Assembly: GCA_041650175.1 (NCBI GenBank)
Contig: JBAZLS010000011.1
Location: 1 to 30,163, forward strand
Source: Minisyncoccus sp041650175
Lineage (GTDB): Bacteria; Patescibacteriota; Minisyncoccia; Minisyncoccales; Minisyncoccaceae
Reading direction: 5' to 3'
Length of the DNA stretch: 30,163 bases
In this document: one piece after another, positions 20,857 to 26,800 of the stretch
Numbering within the stretch: the first letter of the stretch is position 1
Layout of the letters: each line of letters starts with the position of its first letter
Translations under genes and position numbers: made by a program
Notes under the pieces: model-generated
The model's database searches: none
Told to the model about the DNA's origin: nothing
Seen by the model: the letters and a program-made list of their open reading frames with translations, nothing else

Positions 20857-23370
20857 TTATTCTTCATTTTCGTTATCGTCTATATCTTCAATTTTTTGAT
20901 GTGCAAGACAAACAGCTGAGGCAACTCTATCACCTTCTTTTATTTTCATAATTCTAACGCCTTGAGTATCGCGTCCAAGTTTTGGTATGCTTGAAATTTT
21001 AGTTCTAATTGTTTGTCCTTTTTGAGAAATAACTATCAAATCTTCTTGTTCTTGAATTATTTCTATTTTTACAATAGAACCAGTTTTTGCCGTAACTTTT
21101 GCAGTCTTAACCCCAGAACCTCCCCTTCCTTGTCTTTTGTATTCTGAAACAGCTGTTAATTTTCCGAATCCATTTTCCATTAATACCAATAAGTATGCTT
21201 TTTCTTTTGTTTTTTCTTTGCGAACAACTTGCATTCCAATTACTTGATCTCCTTTTTTAAGCGCAATACCTTTGATACCAGCAGCTGTTCTGCCCATTGC
21301 TCGAACTTCTTTTTCGGCAAATTTAATTGATTGACCATCTCTTGTGACTAAAATAATATCATCTCCATCTCCAATTTTCTGCACACCGCAAAGTGAATCA
21401 TCTTTTTTAAGTCCAATTGCAATTAAGCCATTACGTCTTACATTTTCAAAATCTTTAACAGGTGTTTTCTTGACTATTCCATTCTTAGTTGCCATAAACA
21501 AGTATTTTATATCTCCGTCCCTCCTATCACTTTTGCTTACTGGTAAGACTGACAATATCTTATCGCTAGACGAAACTTCTAAGAAATTCATAATACCCCT
21601 TCCTTTGTTAGACCTCTGGCCTTCAGGAATCTCATATACTTTAGTTTGGAATGCCTTGCCAGAATCTGTAAAGAAGAAAATTGAATCATGTGTTTGAGCC
21701 GAAATGAAGTGATGAACTTCATCATCATCTCCTGTTTTCATTCCTAAAGAACCTTGTCCTCCCCTGTTCTGTTTTTTATATTCAGAAGGGTTCATTCTTT
21801 TTATAAAACCTCCGGCAGTCAAAGTAACTATTGTATCTTCTAAAGGAACTAAATCTTCTTCGGAAATAGTTTCTGGACTGTGCTTTACAATAGCTGTTTT
21901 TCTTGCATCTCCATAATTTTCGAGTTCAAACTGAATCTCCTTTTTCATTGCCTTTTTCTGTTCTGTTTTACTCTCAACCAACTTGGTCAATTCTTTAATC
22001 ATTTTCAGTTTTTCTGCAAGTTCATCCGCAACTTTTTGTTTTTCTAGTTTTGCTAATTGATGTAATCTGATTTCCAAAATGGCTTCTGCTTGAAGCACAG
22101 TCAATTTAAATTTTTTGCATAAATTGTTTTTAGCATCTTCCTTGTCTTTTGACTTTCTAATCGTTTCGATAACATCATCAATATTATCAAGCGCAATCAT
22201 TAAGCCTTCCAAAATATGAGCTCGCTCTTTTGCTTTTTCTAAATCATATTTGCCTCTCCTAACCACAACATCTTGTTTATGAATTAAATAATATTCCAAG
22301 ACTTCTTTTAAATTCAAAACTTTTGGTTCGATACCATCAACTAATGCAAGCATATTTAAATGATACATTCTCTGAAGGTCAGTGTATTTATATAAGGTAT
22401 TTAAAATCTTTTTTGGAATTCCGCCTCTCTGCAAATCAATAGCAATTCTCATTCCATCTTTATCAGATTCATCTCTGATATCTTTAATACCATCTACTCT
22501 TTTGTTCTGGACTAAGCCAGCAAGCTGAGTAATAAGATTTGACTTATCTACTTGAAAAGGAATTTCATTGATAATAATCTGCGGGTTCTTACCTTCTTTT
22601 TCGATAATATCTACTTTTCCACGCATTAAAAATGCCCCCTTCCCTTGTGAATAGGCTGCAAGAATTGCTTTTTGATCAAAAATTATTCCACGAGTTGGAA
22701 AATCTGGCCCTTTAATAAATTGGAATAAATCTTCAATTTCTGCTTTTGGATTATCAATCAAATGTATTAAGGCATTGCCAACTTCTACGAGATTGTGTGG
22801 CGGAATATTAGTTGCCATACCAACAGCAATACCAGTTGACCCATTCAAAAGCAATCCCGGTAATGGGGCTGGAAGAACGGTTGGTTCTTTTCTCGTGCCA
22901 TCGTAATTGTCAATAAAATTAACTGTACCTTTTTCGATGTCTTTCAATAGCTCCTCCCCAATCTTTGACATTTTTGCTTCGGTATATCTTTGAGCTGCTG
23001 GCGGATCACCATCAATAGAACCAAAATTACCCTGCCCTTTTACTAATGGGTACCTTAAAGAAAAATCTTGCGCCATCCTAACCATCGCAGCATAAACTGC
23101 CTGATCTCCATGAGGGTGATATTTTCCCAAAACTTCTCCGGTTATAGCGGCTGATTTTCTGAATTTTGCATCAGATCTAACTCCCATGTCATACATTGCA
23201 TAAAGTATCCTTCTTTGTACTGGTTTTAAGCCATCCCTAACATCTGGCAATGCTCTTGCAACGATAACAGACATTGCATAGTCAATATAGCTCTCTCTCA
23301 TTTCTGTAGAGATTTCTCTGTCTACTACGTTTCCTATTGTTGAGATAATTTCTTCTTGTTTTTTAGCCAT
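20857..23370 (-). CDS. gyrA: DNA gyrase subunit A
   Basis: GyrA is the breakage-reunion subunit that, with GyrB, introduces negative supercoils. The 837 residues are intact. The N-terminus has DYAMSVIVARALPDVRDGLK, the catalytic Tyr129 in AAQRYTEAKM, and the fluoroquinolone-contact helix HPHGDQAVYAAMVRMAQ (85-101). That helix has Gln90 and Ala94 where Escherichia coli has Ser83 and Asp87. The C-terminal six-bladed domain carries a GyrA-box-like QNRGGQG, which favours GyrA over ParC. Acidic residues end the protein. It is 20 bases downstream of a metallo-beta-lactamase-fold gene, probably in one transcript. No gyrB is in the window. Confidence 0.95.
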   Translation of the reverse strand: MAKKQEEIISTIGNVVDREISTEMRESYIDYAMSVIVARALPDVRDGLKPVQRRILYAMYDMGVRSDAKFRKSAAITGEVLGKYHPHGDQAVYAAMVRMAQDFSLRYPLVKGQGNFGSIDGDPPAAQRYTEAKMSKIGEELLKDIEKGTVNFIDNYDGTRKEPTVLPAPLPGLLLNGSTGIAVGMATNIPPHNLVEVGNALIHLIDNPKAEIEDLFQFIKGPDFPTRGIIFDQKAILAAYSQGKGAFLMRGKVDIIEKEGKNPQIIINEIPFQVDKSNLITQLAGLVQNKRVDGIKDIRDESDKDGMRIAIDLQRGGIPKKILNTLYKYTDLQRMYHLNMLALVDGIEPKVLNLKEVLEYYLIHKQDVVVRRGKYDLEKAKERAHILEGLMIALDNIDDVIETIRKSKDKEDAKNNLCKKFKLTVLQAEAILEIRLHQLAKLEKQKVADELAEKLKMIKELTKLVESKTEQKKAMKKEIQFELENYGDARKTAIVKHSPETISEEDLVPLEDTIVTLTAGGFIKRMNPSEYKKQNRGGQGSLGMKTGDDDEVHHFISAQTHDSIFFFTDSGKAFQTKVYEIPEGQRSNKGRGIMNFLEVSSSDKILSVLPVSKSDRRDGDIKYLFMATKNGIVKKTPVKDFENVRRNGLIAIGLKKDDSLCGVQKIGDGDDIILVTRDGQSIKFAEKEVRAMGRTAAGIKGIALKKGDQVIGMQVVRKEKTKEKAYLLVLMENGFGKLTAVSEYKRQGRGGSGVKTAKVTAKTGSIVKIEIIQEQEDLIVISQKGQTIRTKISSIPKLGRDTQGVRIMKIKEGDRVASAVCLAHQKIEDIDDNENEE

Positions 23371-23390
23371 TTTTCGTTAACAACAATTTT

Positions 23391-24023
23391 TTATTTTTCT
23401 TCTAAAACTACGATATCAACTTTATCATCGCTTCCTTTTGGCCCTAAATGTTTCTTTTGGATATTCAATTTATCCTGTGGAGTTATATTATTTTCTCCCA
23501 TTACTTTTAGGAATGCGCTCAGTTTTTCTTTATTATAACACATAGGAATGACCATTTTTGGTTCGATCAAAGAAATAACTTTTACCGCTTCTTTAAAACC
23601 AATAGTCTTGTCTCCATCAATCGGAACAAGTAAAATATCGACATTTCCAATGCCTTCAGTTTGTTCTTCATTTATTTCTTCTATTCCTAATAAGCCAAGA
23701 TGGCAGATTCTTATATTTTCTGCCTCGATCAAGTAAATTATGTTTTTTTTCTTTTTATCTATTTGAAGAGAAGGAATTCCTTGTACAAAAACTCCCTTTA
23801 TTTCATATTCCCCGCAAGACGATATATAAAATTTATCTCCGGATTTAGATTTTCCGGTTTCATCTTTTGCAGTAATATTACTTGTCTTTAATGAGATATC
23901 AGCTTCTATTTTGGCAGATTTTTTGTCGTTTTCAGGAACGTCAACAGCAAGAAAAATATTTTCTTTGTCAGAAGTCGAGCTTGTTATTTGGAAACATGTA
24001 TCTCCGTACCAGATTATTTTCAT
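23391..24023 (-). CDS. Degenerate metallo-beta-lactamase-fold protein
   Basis: This protein of about 210 residues resembles the UPF0173-like branch of the metallo-beta-lactamase fold. IIWYGDTCFQI at the start aligns with the family's ITYxGHSCFxI, SSCGEYEIKGVFVQGIP with the GEYEVxGVxIxG block, IRICHLGLLG with the HLGD-type strand, and EPKMVIPMCYN with the P-x-HY block. The H-x-H-x-D-H metal motif is absent, and His is replaced by Asp in the first block and by Cys in the last, so hydrolase activity is doubtful. The frame extends to a TTG at 24029; the ATG at 24023 is the better start. It precedes gyrA by 20 bases. Confidence 0.75.
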   Translation of the reverse strand: MKIIWYGDTCFQITSSTSDKENIFLAVDVPENDKKSAKIEADISLKTSNITAKDETGKSKSGDKFYISSCGEYEIKGVFVQGIPSLQIDKKKKNIIYLIEAENIRICHLGLLGIEEINEEQTEGIGNVDILLVPIDGDKTIGFKEAVKVISLIEPKMVIPMCYNKEKLSAFLKVMGENNITPQDKLNIQKKHLGPKGSDDKVDIVVLEEK

Positions 24024-24045
24024 AAGCAAATATTATTTTTAAATT

Positions 24046-24120
24046 TGGAGCGGGCAAGCAGAATCGAACTGCCGTCTTAACCTTGGCAAGGTTACATAAT
24101 AGCCACTATACGATGCCCGC
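24046..24120 (-). tRNA. tRNA-Gly(GCC)
   Basis: This is a complete cloverleaf on the minus strand. The acceptor GCGGGCA/TGCCCGC is perfect; the anticodon arm is TAACC TTGCCAA GGTTA; the T arm is GCAG TTCGATT CTGC; the discriminator is T. CCA is encoded (24046-24048), unlike in most tRNAs here. Anticodon GCC reads GGC and GGT. It is eight bases from tRNA-Phe, likely co-transcribed. Confidence 0.95.
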
Positions 24121-24128
24121 AAAATATG

Positions 24129-24201
24129 TGCCGAGGTCCGGAATCGAACCGGAATCTAATGTTTTTCAGACATTCGCCGTGACCGACTTGGCTACCTCGG
24201 C
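24129..24201 (-). tRNA. tRNA-Phe(GAA)
   Basis: This is a 73-base cloverleaf on the minus strand. The acceptor GCCGAGG/CCTCGGC is perfect; the anticodon arm is AATGT CTGAAAA ACATT; the T arm is TCCGG TTCGATT CCGGA; the discriminator is A. Anticodon GAA reads TTC and TTT. CCA is not encoded. No element or fragment copies lie directly beside it. 24202-24300 shows only AT-rich sequence. Confidence 0.94.
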
Positions 24202-24308
24202 ATAATCTTGCATGCCCGAAATTACTAATTATCACTCTCGGACTTATTTATTTTACACTATAAATTGTCAAAATTCAATTTACAATTTTTTCTATTCTGA
24301 TTTATTTG

Positions 24309-24407
24309 TGTGGGCGATACAGGGCTCGCCTTTCGATATTTGTCTGCTGACAAATTCTCAAGGCCGGCCTCGGGACCAGCCGTCCCTCCGGCTTCTCGCC
24401 TAAGCTT
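24309..24407 (+). repeat. tRNA-linked element, copy 6 (Val-TAC array)
   Basis: H1 is ATTTGTC 24338-24344 / GACAAAT 24349-24355 around TGCT. H2 is GGGAC 24372-24376 / GTCCC 24382-24386 around CAGCC, with the TC/TCC internal loop and outer GCC/GGC. The left flank, TGTGGGCGATACAGGGCTCG, is the reverse complement of the last bases of tRNA-Val(TAC) from the T-loop to just past the 3' end; CCTTTCG follows. The right flank ends CTTCTCGCC. On the minus strand the order is element, AAGGCGAGCCC, acceptor 3' strand. Confidence 0.85.
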
Positions 24408-24419
24408 TTTATTTCGTTT

Positions 24420-24513
24420 CGTGTGGGCGATACAGGGCTCGCCTTCACATCAGTTTCTGCTGAAACTGACGCTGACTTTTGTCTCAGTCAGACAAAAGTC
24501 TTCTCGCCCCTTT
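24420..24513 (+). repeat. tRNA-linked element, copy 7 (Val-TAC array)
   Basis: H1 is TCAGTTTC 24450-24457 / GAAACTGA 24462-24469 around TGCT. H2 is a long form, GACTTTTGTCT 24474-24484 / AGACAAAAGTC 24490-24500, around CAGTC. The left flank is the same tRNA-Val 3'-end fragment as in copy 6; the right end is CTTCTCGCCC. Copies 6 and 7 and the intact tRNA therefore form a tandem array in which the 20-base tRNA 3' end occurs three times. The hairpin sequences of copies 6 and 7 differ almost completely although their junctions match. Confidence 0.87.
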
Positions 24514-24539
24514 CGGACATTCTATTCTATTCTACTATG

Positions 24540-24612
24540 TGGGCGATACAGGGCTCGAACCCATGACCTCATCGGTGTAAACGATGCGCTCTACCAACTG
24601 AGCTAATCGCCC
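24540..24612 (-). tRNA. tRNA-Val(TAC)
   Basis: This is a 73-base cloverleaf on the minus strand. The acceptor GGGCGAT/ATCGCCC is perfect; the D stem is GCTC/GAGC; the anticodon arm is CATCG TTTACAC CGATG; the T loop is TTCGAGC; the discriminator is A. Anticodon TAC reads GTN. CCA is not encoded. Two 3'-end copies follow it downstream, each attached to an element. Confidence 0.96.
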
Positions 24613-24627
24613 AAATTATACACTATT

Positions 24628-24666
24628 AGATTGCTTCGTCCGCCAGCTGGCGGACTCGCAATGACA
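24628..24666. repeat. Dispersed AGATTGCTTCGTC...GCAATGACA repeat, second copy
   Basis: The ends match those of the copy at 18443-18480. The centre is a perfect 18-base palindrome, GTCCGCCAGCTGGCGGAC (24638-24655). A near copy of that palindrome also lies inside the pseudo-tRNA-Leu at 18383-18399, so the palindrome moves independently of its ends. Confidence 0.72.
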
Positions 24667-24684
24667 GGTATTCACAAAGTCTCT

Positions 24685-24780
24685 GGGGAGGGACTTGACC
24701 TTTAAATAAATTTCTACTGAAATTTTTTAAAGGCTGGGCTCGGGCTCAGACAGCCCTCCGCCCGTTTAAGCCCTCTTCCT
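24685..24780 (+). repeat. tRNA-linked element, copy 8 (Leu-GAG)
   Basis: H1 is AAATTTC 24708-24714 / GAAATTT 24719-24725 around TACT, with CCTTTAAA/TTTAAAGG extending it. H2 is GGGCT 24742-24746 / AGCCC 24752-24756 around CAGAC, with TC/TCC and outer GGGC/GCCC. The left flank, GGGGAGGGACTTGA, is the reverse complement of the T-loop and T-stem 3' side of tRNA-Leu(GAG), after which the sequence departs as CCTTTAAA. Confidence 0.82.
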
Positions 24781-24783
24781 CCT

Positions 24784-24836
24784 CACAAATATAGATTATG
24801 GTGTTGTGTTGTACACAATATCATAATCTATTTGTG
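24784..24836. terminator. Long imperfect hairpin after tRNA-Leu(GAG)
   Basis: CACAAATA-(T)-AGATTATG pairs with CATAATCTATTTGTG, with a GT-rich apex that also pairs (TGTTGTG/TACACAATA, imperfect). It begins at the tRNA 3' end and separates the tRNA from copy 8. There is no clear T-run on the minus strand, so it is a boundary hairpin or weak terminator. Confidence 0.55.
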
Positions 24837-24918
24837 GGCGGGGAGGGACTTGAACCCTCACGGGAGTAATCCCCTATGCACCTCAAGCATAGATGTCTGC
24901 CGATTCCATCACTCGCCC
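24835..24918 (-). tRNA. tRNA-Leu(GAG)
   Basis: This is a class II tRNA of 84 bases on the minus strand. The anticodon arm is TATGC TTGAGGT GCATA; the T arm is GAGGG TTCAAGT CCCTC; the discriminator is A. The acceptor GGGCGAG/CCCGCCC has one A·C mismatch at the sixth pair, which is unusual but tolerable. Anticodon GAG reads CTC and CTT. CCA is not encoded. Confidence 0.92.
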
Positions 24919-24932
24919 AAAGTTTTTTGTAG

Positions 24933-24957
24933 AATGCCTTATTTTTAATAAGGCATT
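24933..24957. terminator. Hairpin between rplS and tRNA-Leu(GAG)
   Basis: AATGCCTTAT 24933-24942 pairs perfectly with ATAAGGCATT 24948-24957. It lies 12 bases after the rplS stop. T-runs are weak on the minus strand, so transcripts may continue into the tRNA. Confidence 0.6.
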
Positions 24958-24969
24958 CCTAGTTTTTAT

Positions 24970-25506
24970 TTATTCTTCAGATGATTCTTCTCCGTTATCC
25001 ATCGCAACTGTTTTTAGACGAGCTTTTCTTCCTTTAGCATCTCTTAAATAATAAAGTTTTGACCTTCTTGTTTTAGTTCTTTTCATTACTTCAATCTTGC
25101 TAAGTGAAGGCGAATGTATTGGAAAAATTTTTTCTACTCCAATTCCTCCGATAACTTTTCTAACTGTAATAGTTCCGGTAATACCTTTTCCGTGTTTACA
25201 AGCTAATACTTGACCTTCAAATATCTGAATTCTTTCCTTATTATTCTTTTCTTTAAGAATCTGATGAACTCTTACGGTATCTCCTGACCTAATATCAGGC
25301 AAATCAGTTTTAAGATTAGCTTCTATGATACCGATATGCTTAATTTCTGGTTCGGCAATTTTAATAACAGGCTCAGCATCAATAACCTCTGTAGTTTCAG
25401 CGGTTTCAATAGCTTCAGTAGTAGCTTCGGTTGGTTCTTCAACAACCTCTGTAATTTCTGCAACTTTTTCTTGAGTTTCGGCTTCCTTTTTAATTTCTTC
25501 TGTCAT
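24970..25506 (-). CDS. rplS: Ribosomal protein bL19 with acidic N-terminal extension
   Basis: The bL19 core occupies about residues 62-170: LPDIRSGDTVRVHQ, RIQIFEGQVLACKHG, TITVRKVIGGIGVEKIFP, HSPSLSKIEV, RTKTRRSKLYYLRD and GRKARLK are all classical bL19 blocks. This protein sits at the subunit interface of the 50S ribosome. At 178 residues it is longer than the usual 115 or so because of about 57 N-terminal residues that are almost entirely Glu, Thr, Val and Ala (TEVVEEPTEATTEAIE). The extension is in frame and starts at an ATG with no alternative Met before the core. The gene stands between two tRNA genes on the same strand rather than in the usual rpsP-rimM-trmD-rplS cluster. Confidence 0.95.
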   Translation of the reverse strand: MTEEIKKEAETQEKVAEITEVVEEPTEATTEAIETAETTEVIDAEPVIKIAEPEIKHIGIIEANLKTDLPDIRSGDTVRVHQILKEKNNKERIQIFEGQVLACKHGKGITGTITVRKVIGGIGVEKIFPIHSPSLSKIEVMKRTKTRRSKLYYLRDAKGRKARLKTVAMDNGEESSEE

Positions 25507-25538
25507 TTTTTTATTAGATTCACTTAATTATTCTTCCT

Positions 25539-25615
25539 TGGTGGGCGTATCCTGACTCGAACAGGAGACCTTTACGATGTCAACGTAACGCTCTAACCAA
25601 CTGAGCTATACGCCC
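25539..25615 (-). tRNA. tRNA-Val(GAC)
   Basis: This is a cloverleaf on the minus strand. The acceptor GGGCGTA/TACGCCC is perfect; the D stem is GCTC/GAGC; the anticodon arm is TTACG TTGACAT CGTAA; the T arm is TCCTG TTCGAGT CAGGA; the discriminator is A. CCA is encoded (25539-25541). Anticodon GAC reads GTC and GTT. A decayed copy of its 5' half, carrying element copy 9, lies directly upstream. Confidence 0.96.
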
Positions 25616-25735
25616 GAAGTAACGCTCTTCTTCAGATAATTTTCTACTGAAAATTTCTTCAGACCCGCCTCAGCCCCAGTCGGACTTCCGGCCTTGCAAG
25701 ATTACTTGCAAGTCAACTGAGCTATACGCCCCCTA
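25616..25735 (+). repeat. tRNA-linked element, copy 9, inside a tRNA-Val(GAC) 5' half
   Basis: H1 is AATTTTC 25638-25644 / GAAAATT 25649-25655 around TACT. H2 is AGCCC 25672-25676 / GGACT 25682-25686 around CAGTC, with one C·A mismatch, the TC/TCC internal loop and outer GCC/GGC. A third hairpin, TTGCAAG...CTTGCAA, lies at about 25693-25710. On the minus strand the unit starts with GGGCGTATAGCTCAGTTG, identical to the first 18 bases of tRNA-Val(GAC), then hairpins, then AGAGCGTTAC, which continues the tRNA after its D-loop. The insertion point is thus in the D-loop, not the T-loop. 25736-25820 shows nothing I can name. Confidence 0.82.
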
Positions 25736-25824
25736 AGGAGATTAACGATATCCCTATTTAAGCAAATTACACAATAAAAGTCAATAAATAGAACGTTAAT
25801 CTCTTTTGCTGTTTTTAAGGATAA

Positions 25825-26000
25825 AATAGTGCCATCCACGCTTTATAATATTTACTTAAAGAGACATAAATGTCTCTGGCTTGCTGCGCATTTCGAAAAT
25901 TATTAAATTTTAATGGATTCGTCTTAAAATATTTTCCTGCTGGAAAATTTTTAAGACCTGCCTCAGTGCCAGTCGCGCTTCCGGCTTCGAGTCCATCCAC
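25825..26000 (+). repeat. tRNA-linked element, copy 10 (Ile-TAT)
   Basis: H1 has outer stem GTCTTAA 25921-25927 / TTAAGAC 25951-25957 and inner TTTTCC 25932-25937 / GGAAAA 25942-25947 around TGCT. H2 is AGTGC 25965-25969 / GCGCT 25975-25979 around CAGTC, with TC/TCC and outer GCC/GGC. The right flank CTTCGAGTCCATCC is the T-loop and T-stem of tRNA-Ile(TAT) in inverted orientation; the left flank AATGGATTCG is nearly complementary to it. A further fragment, GCCATCCACGC, lies near 25832, and a short hairpin AGAGACA/TGTCTCT lies at 25860-25877. Confidence 0.8.
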
Positions 26001-26051
26001 GCGTTCCTATATATTTGTATTAGTAGCAAAGCTACTTAAATACAAATAATG

Positions 26052-26125
26052 TGCGCATGGATGGACTCGAACCATCGACCTTCCGCTTATAAGGCGGATG
26101 CTCTAACCACCTGAGCTACATGCGC
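26052..26125 (-). tRNA. tRNA-Ile(TAT)
   Basis: This is a 74-base cloverleaf on the minus strand. The acceptor GCGCATG/CATGCGC is perfect; the D stem is GCTC/GAGC; the anticodon arm is TCCGC CTTATAA GCGGA; the T arm is GATGG TTCGAGT CCATC; the discriminator is A. The seven-base loop gives anticodon TAT, reading ATA. Most bacteria read ATA with a CAT anticodon modified to lysidine by TilS, so this is an uncommon solution. CCA is not encoded. The HTH/LAGLIDADG-like gene ends ten bases upstream of its 5' end. Confidence 0.93.
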
Positions 26126-26134
26126 AAAATACCT

Positions 26135-26797
26135 TTACTTTATATAATAATCGTTTAATACTTTCAACCCCATAAGAACTCTTTCTGATAATCTTGCATC
26201 CCCTATTCTCAAATTACAGGTTCCATGTCCAAATCCTTTCTTATGATTTATGTTTTTACTAAAGCTATCTTTTATGTATGGATTATCAAATTGTAGTTTA
26301 GATATTTCCAGTACTTCTGTCCAAAAATTTATCTCTTTATTAATATCCATATCTTTATAAAGATGTAAATTGATTTTCGATTTTTCTTTTTTAATATTCC
26401 AACATTCTTCCAACCAAGACATAAAAAATTTGATAACTGCTGGATCAGTATTTGAAATAGAAATTTTTGTAAAATCATTTTTTGCTCCTTCTCCCCAATA
26501 AAGAAAAAAGCCAGCAAGGTATAGTTCTTTTTTGCTCAAAGGAAGTATTTTTTTCTTTTCTTCATTATAAAAATCATTTAACCTTGCTTCCTTTTTCTTT
26601 CTTTTTGTTTCTCGGCAACGTTCTATTTTTTGTTCTGAGTTTTTAAGTTCTTTGATTCTTTCTTCTGATAAAGGAAAATCCTTTAGCCATGAACTTAAAG
26701 TACTTTTACTAATTCCTAAAAACTCTTTTATTTGACTATAACTTAAGCCTTTTTTTCTTAAACAAATAGCTTTTTGTTTTTCAAGTGATCTAGACAT
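26135..26797 (-). CDS. HTH plus LAGLIDADG-like protein
   Basis: This 220-residue protein has a helix-turn-helix at about residues 3-40 (KAICLRKKGLSYSQIKEFLG then SKSTLSSWLK), a basic coiled linker (RCRETKRKKKEARL), then a domain starting YLAGFFLYWGEGAK (about 92-105) that resembles the first LAGLIDADG helix of homing endonucleases. A later stretch, ISISNTDPAVIKFFMSWL, also fits that fold. It has one such helix and lacks an obvious second, so it would act as a dimer or be a nuclease-dead regulator. Proteins of this build are common in CPR genomes; their role is not established. A 15-bp inverted repeat lies just upstream of the ATG, and the gene ends ten bases from tRNA-Ile(TAT). Confidence 0.7.
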   Translation of the reverse strand: MSRSLEKQKAICLRKKGLSYSQIKEFLGISKSTLSSWLKDFPLSEERIKELKNSEQKIERCRETKRKKKEARLNDFYNEEKKKILPLSKKELYLAGFFLYWGEGAKNDFTKISISNTDPAVIKFFMSWLEECWNIKKEKSKINLHLYKDMDINKEINFWTEVLEISKLQFDNPYIKDSFSKNINHKKGFGHGTCNLRIGDARLSERVLMGLKVLNDYYIK

Positions 26798-26800
26798 AAT

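Noticed and set aside
20857..23370. Topoisomerase IV subunit ParC instead of GyrA
   Set aside because: The length and the GyrA-box-like QNRGGQG in the C-terminal domain favour GyrA, though a box variant leaves slight doubt.
24300..24513. CRISPR array, suggested by regularly recurring tRNA-Val 3'-end segments
   Set aside because: Only three copies, the repeats are tRNA sequence, the intervening segments are structured and belong to one family, and no cas genes are present.
24212..24606. Overlapping open frames on the plus strand across the tRNA-Val array
   Set aside because: They translate tRNA fragments and hairpin repeats, show biased composition and lack a ribosome-binding site; the DNA is fully explained by tRNA-Val and element copies 6 and 7.
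25815..26000. Short open frame on the minus strand across element copy 10
   Set aside because: It reads through the element and a tRNA fragment and has no recognisable protein features.
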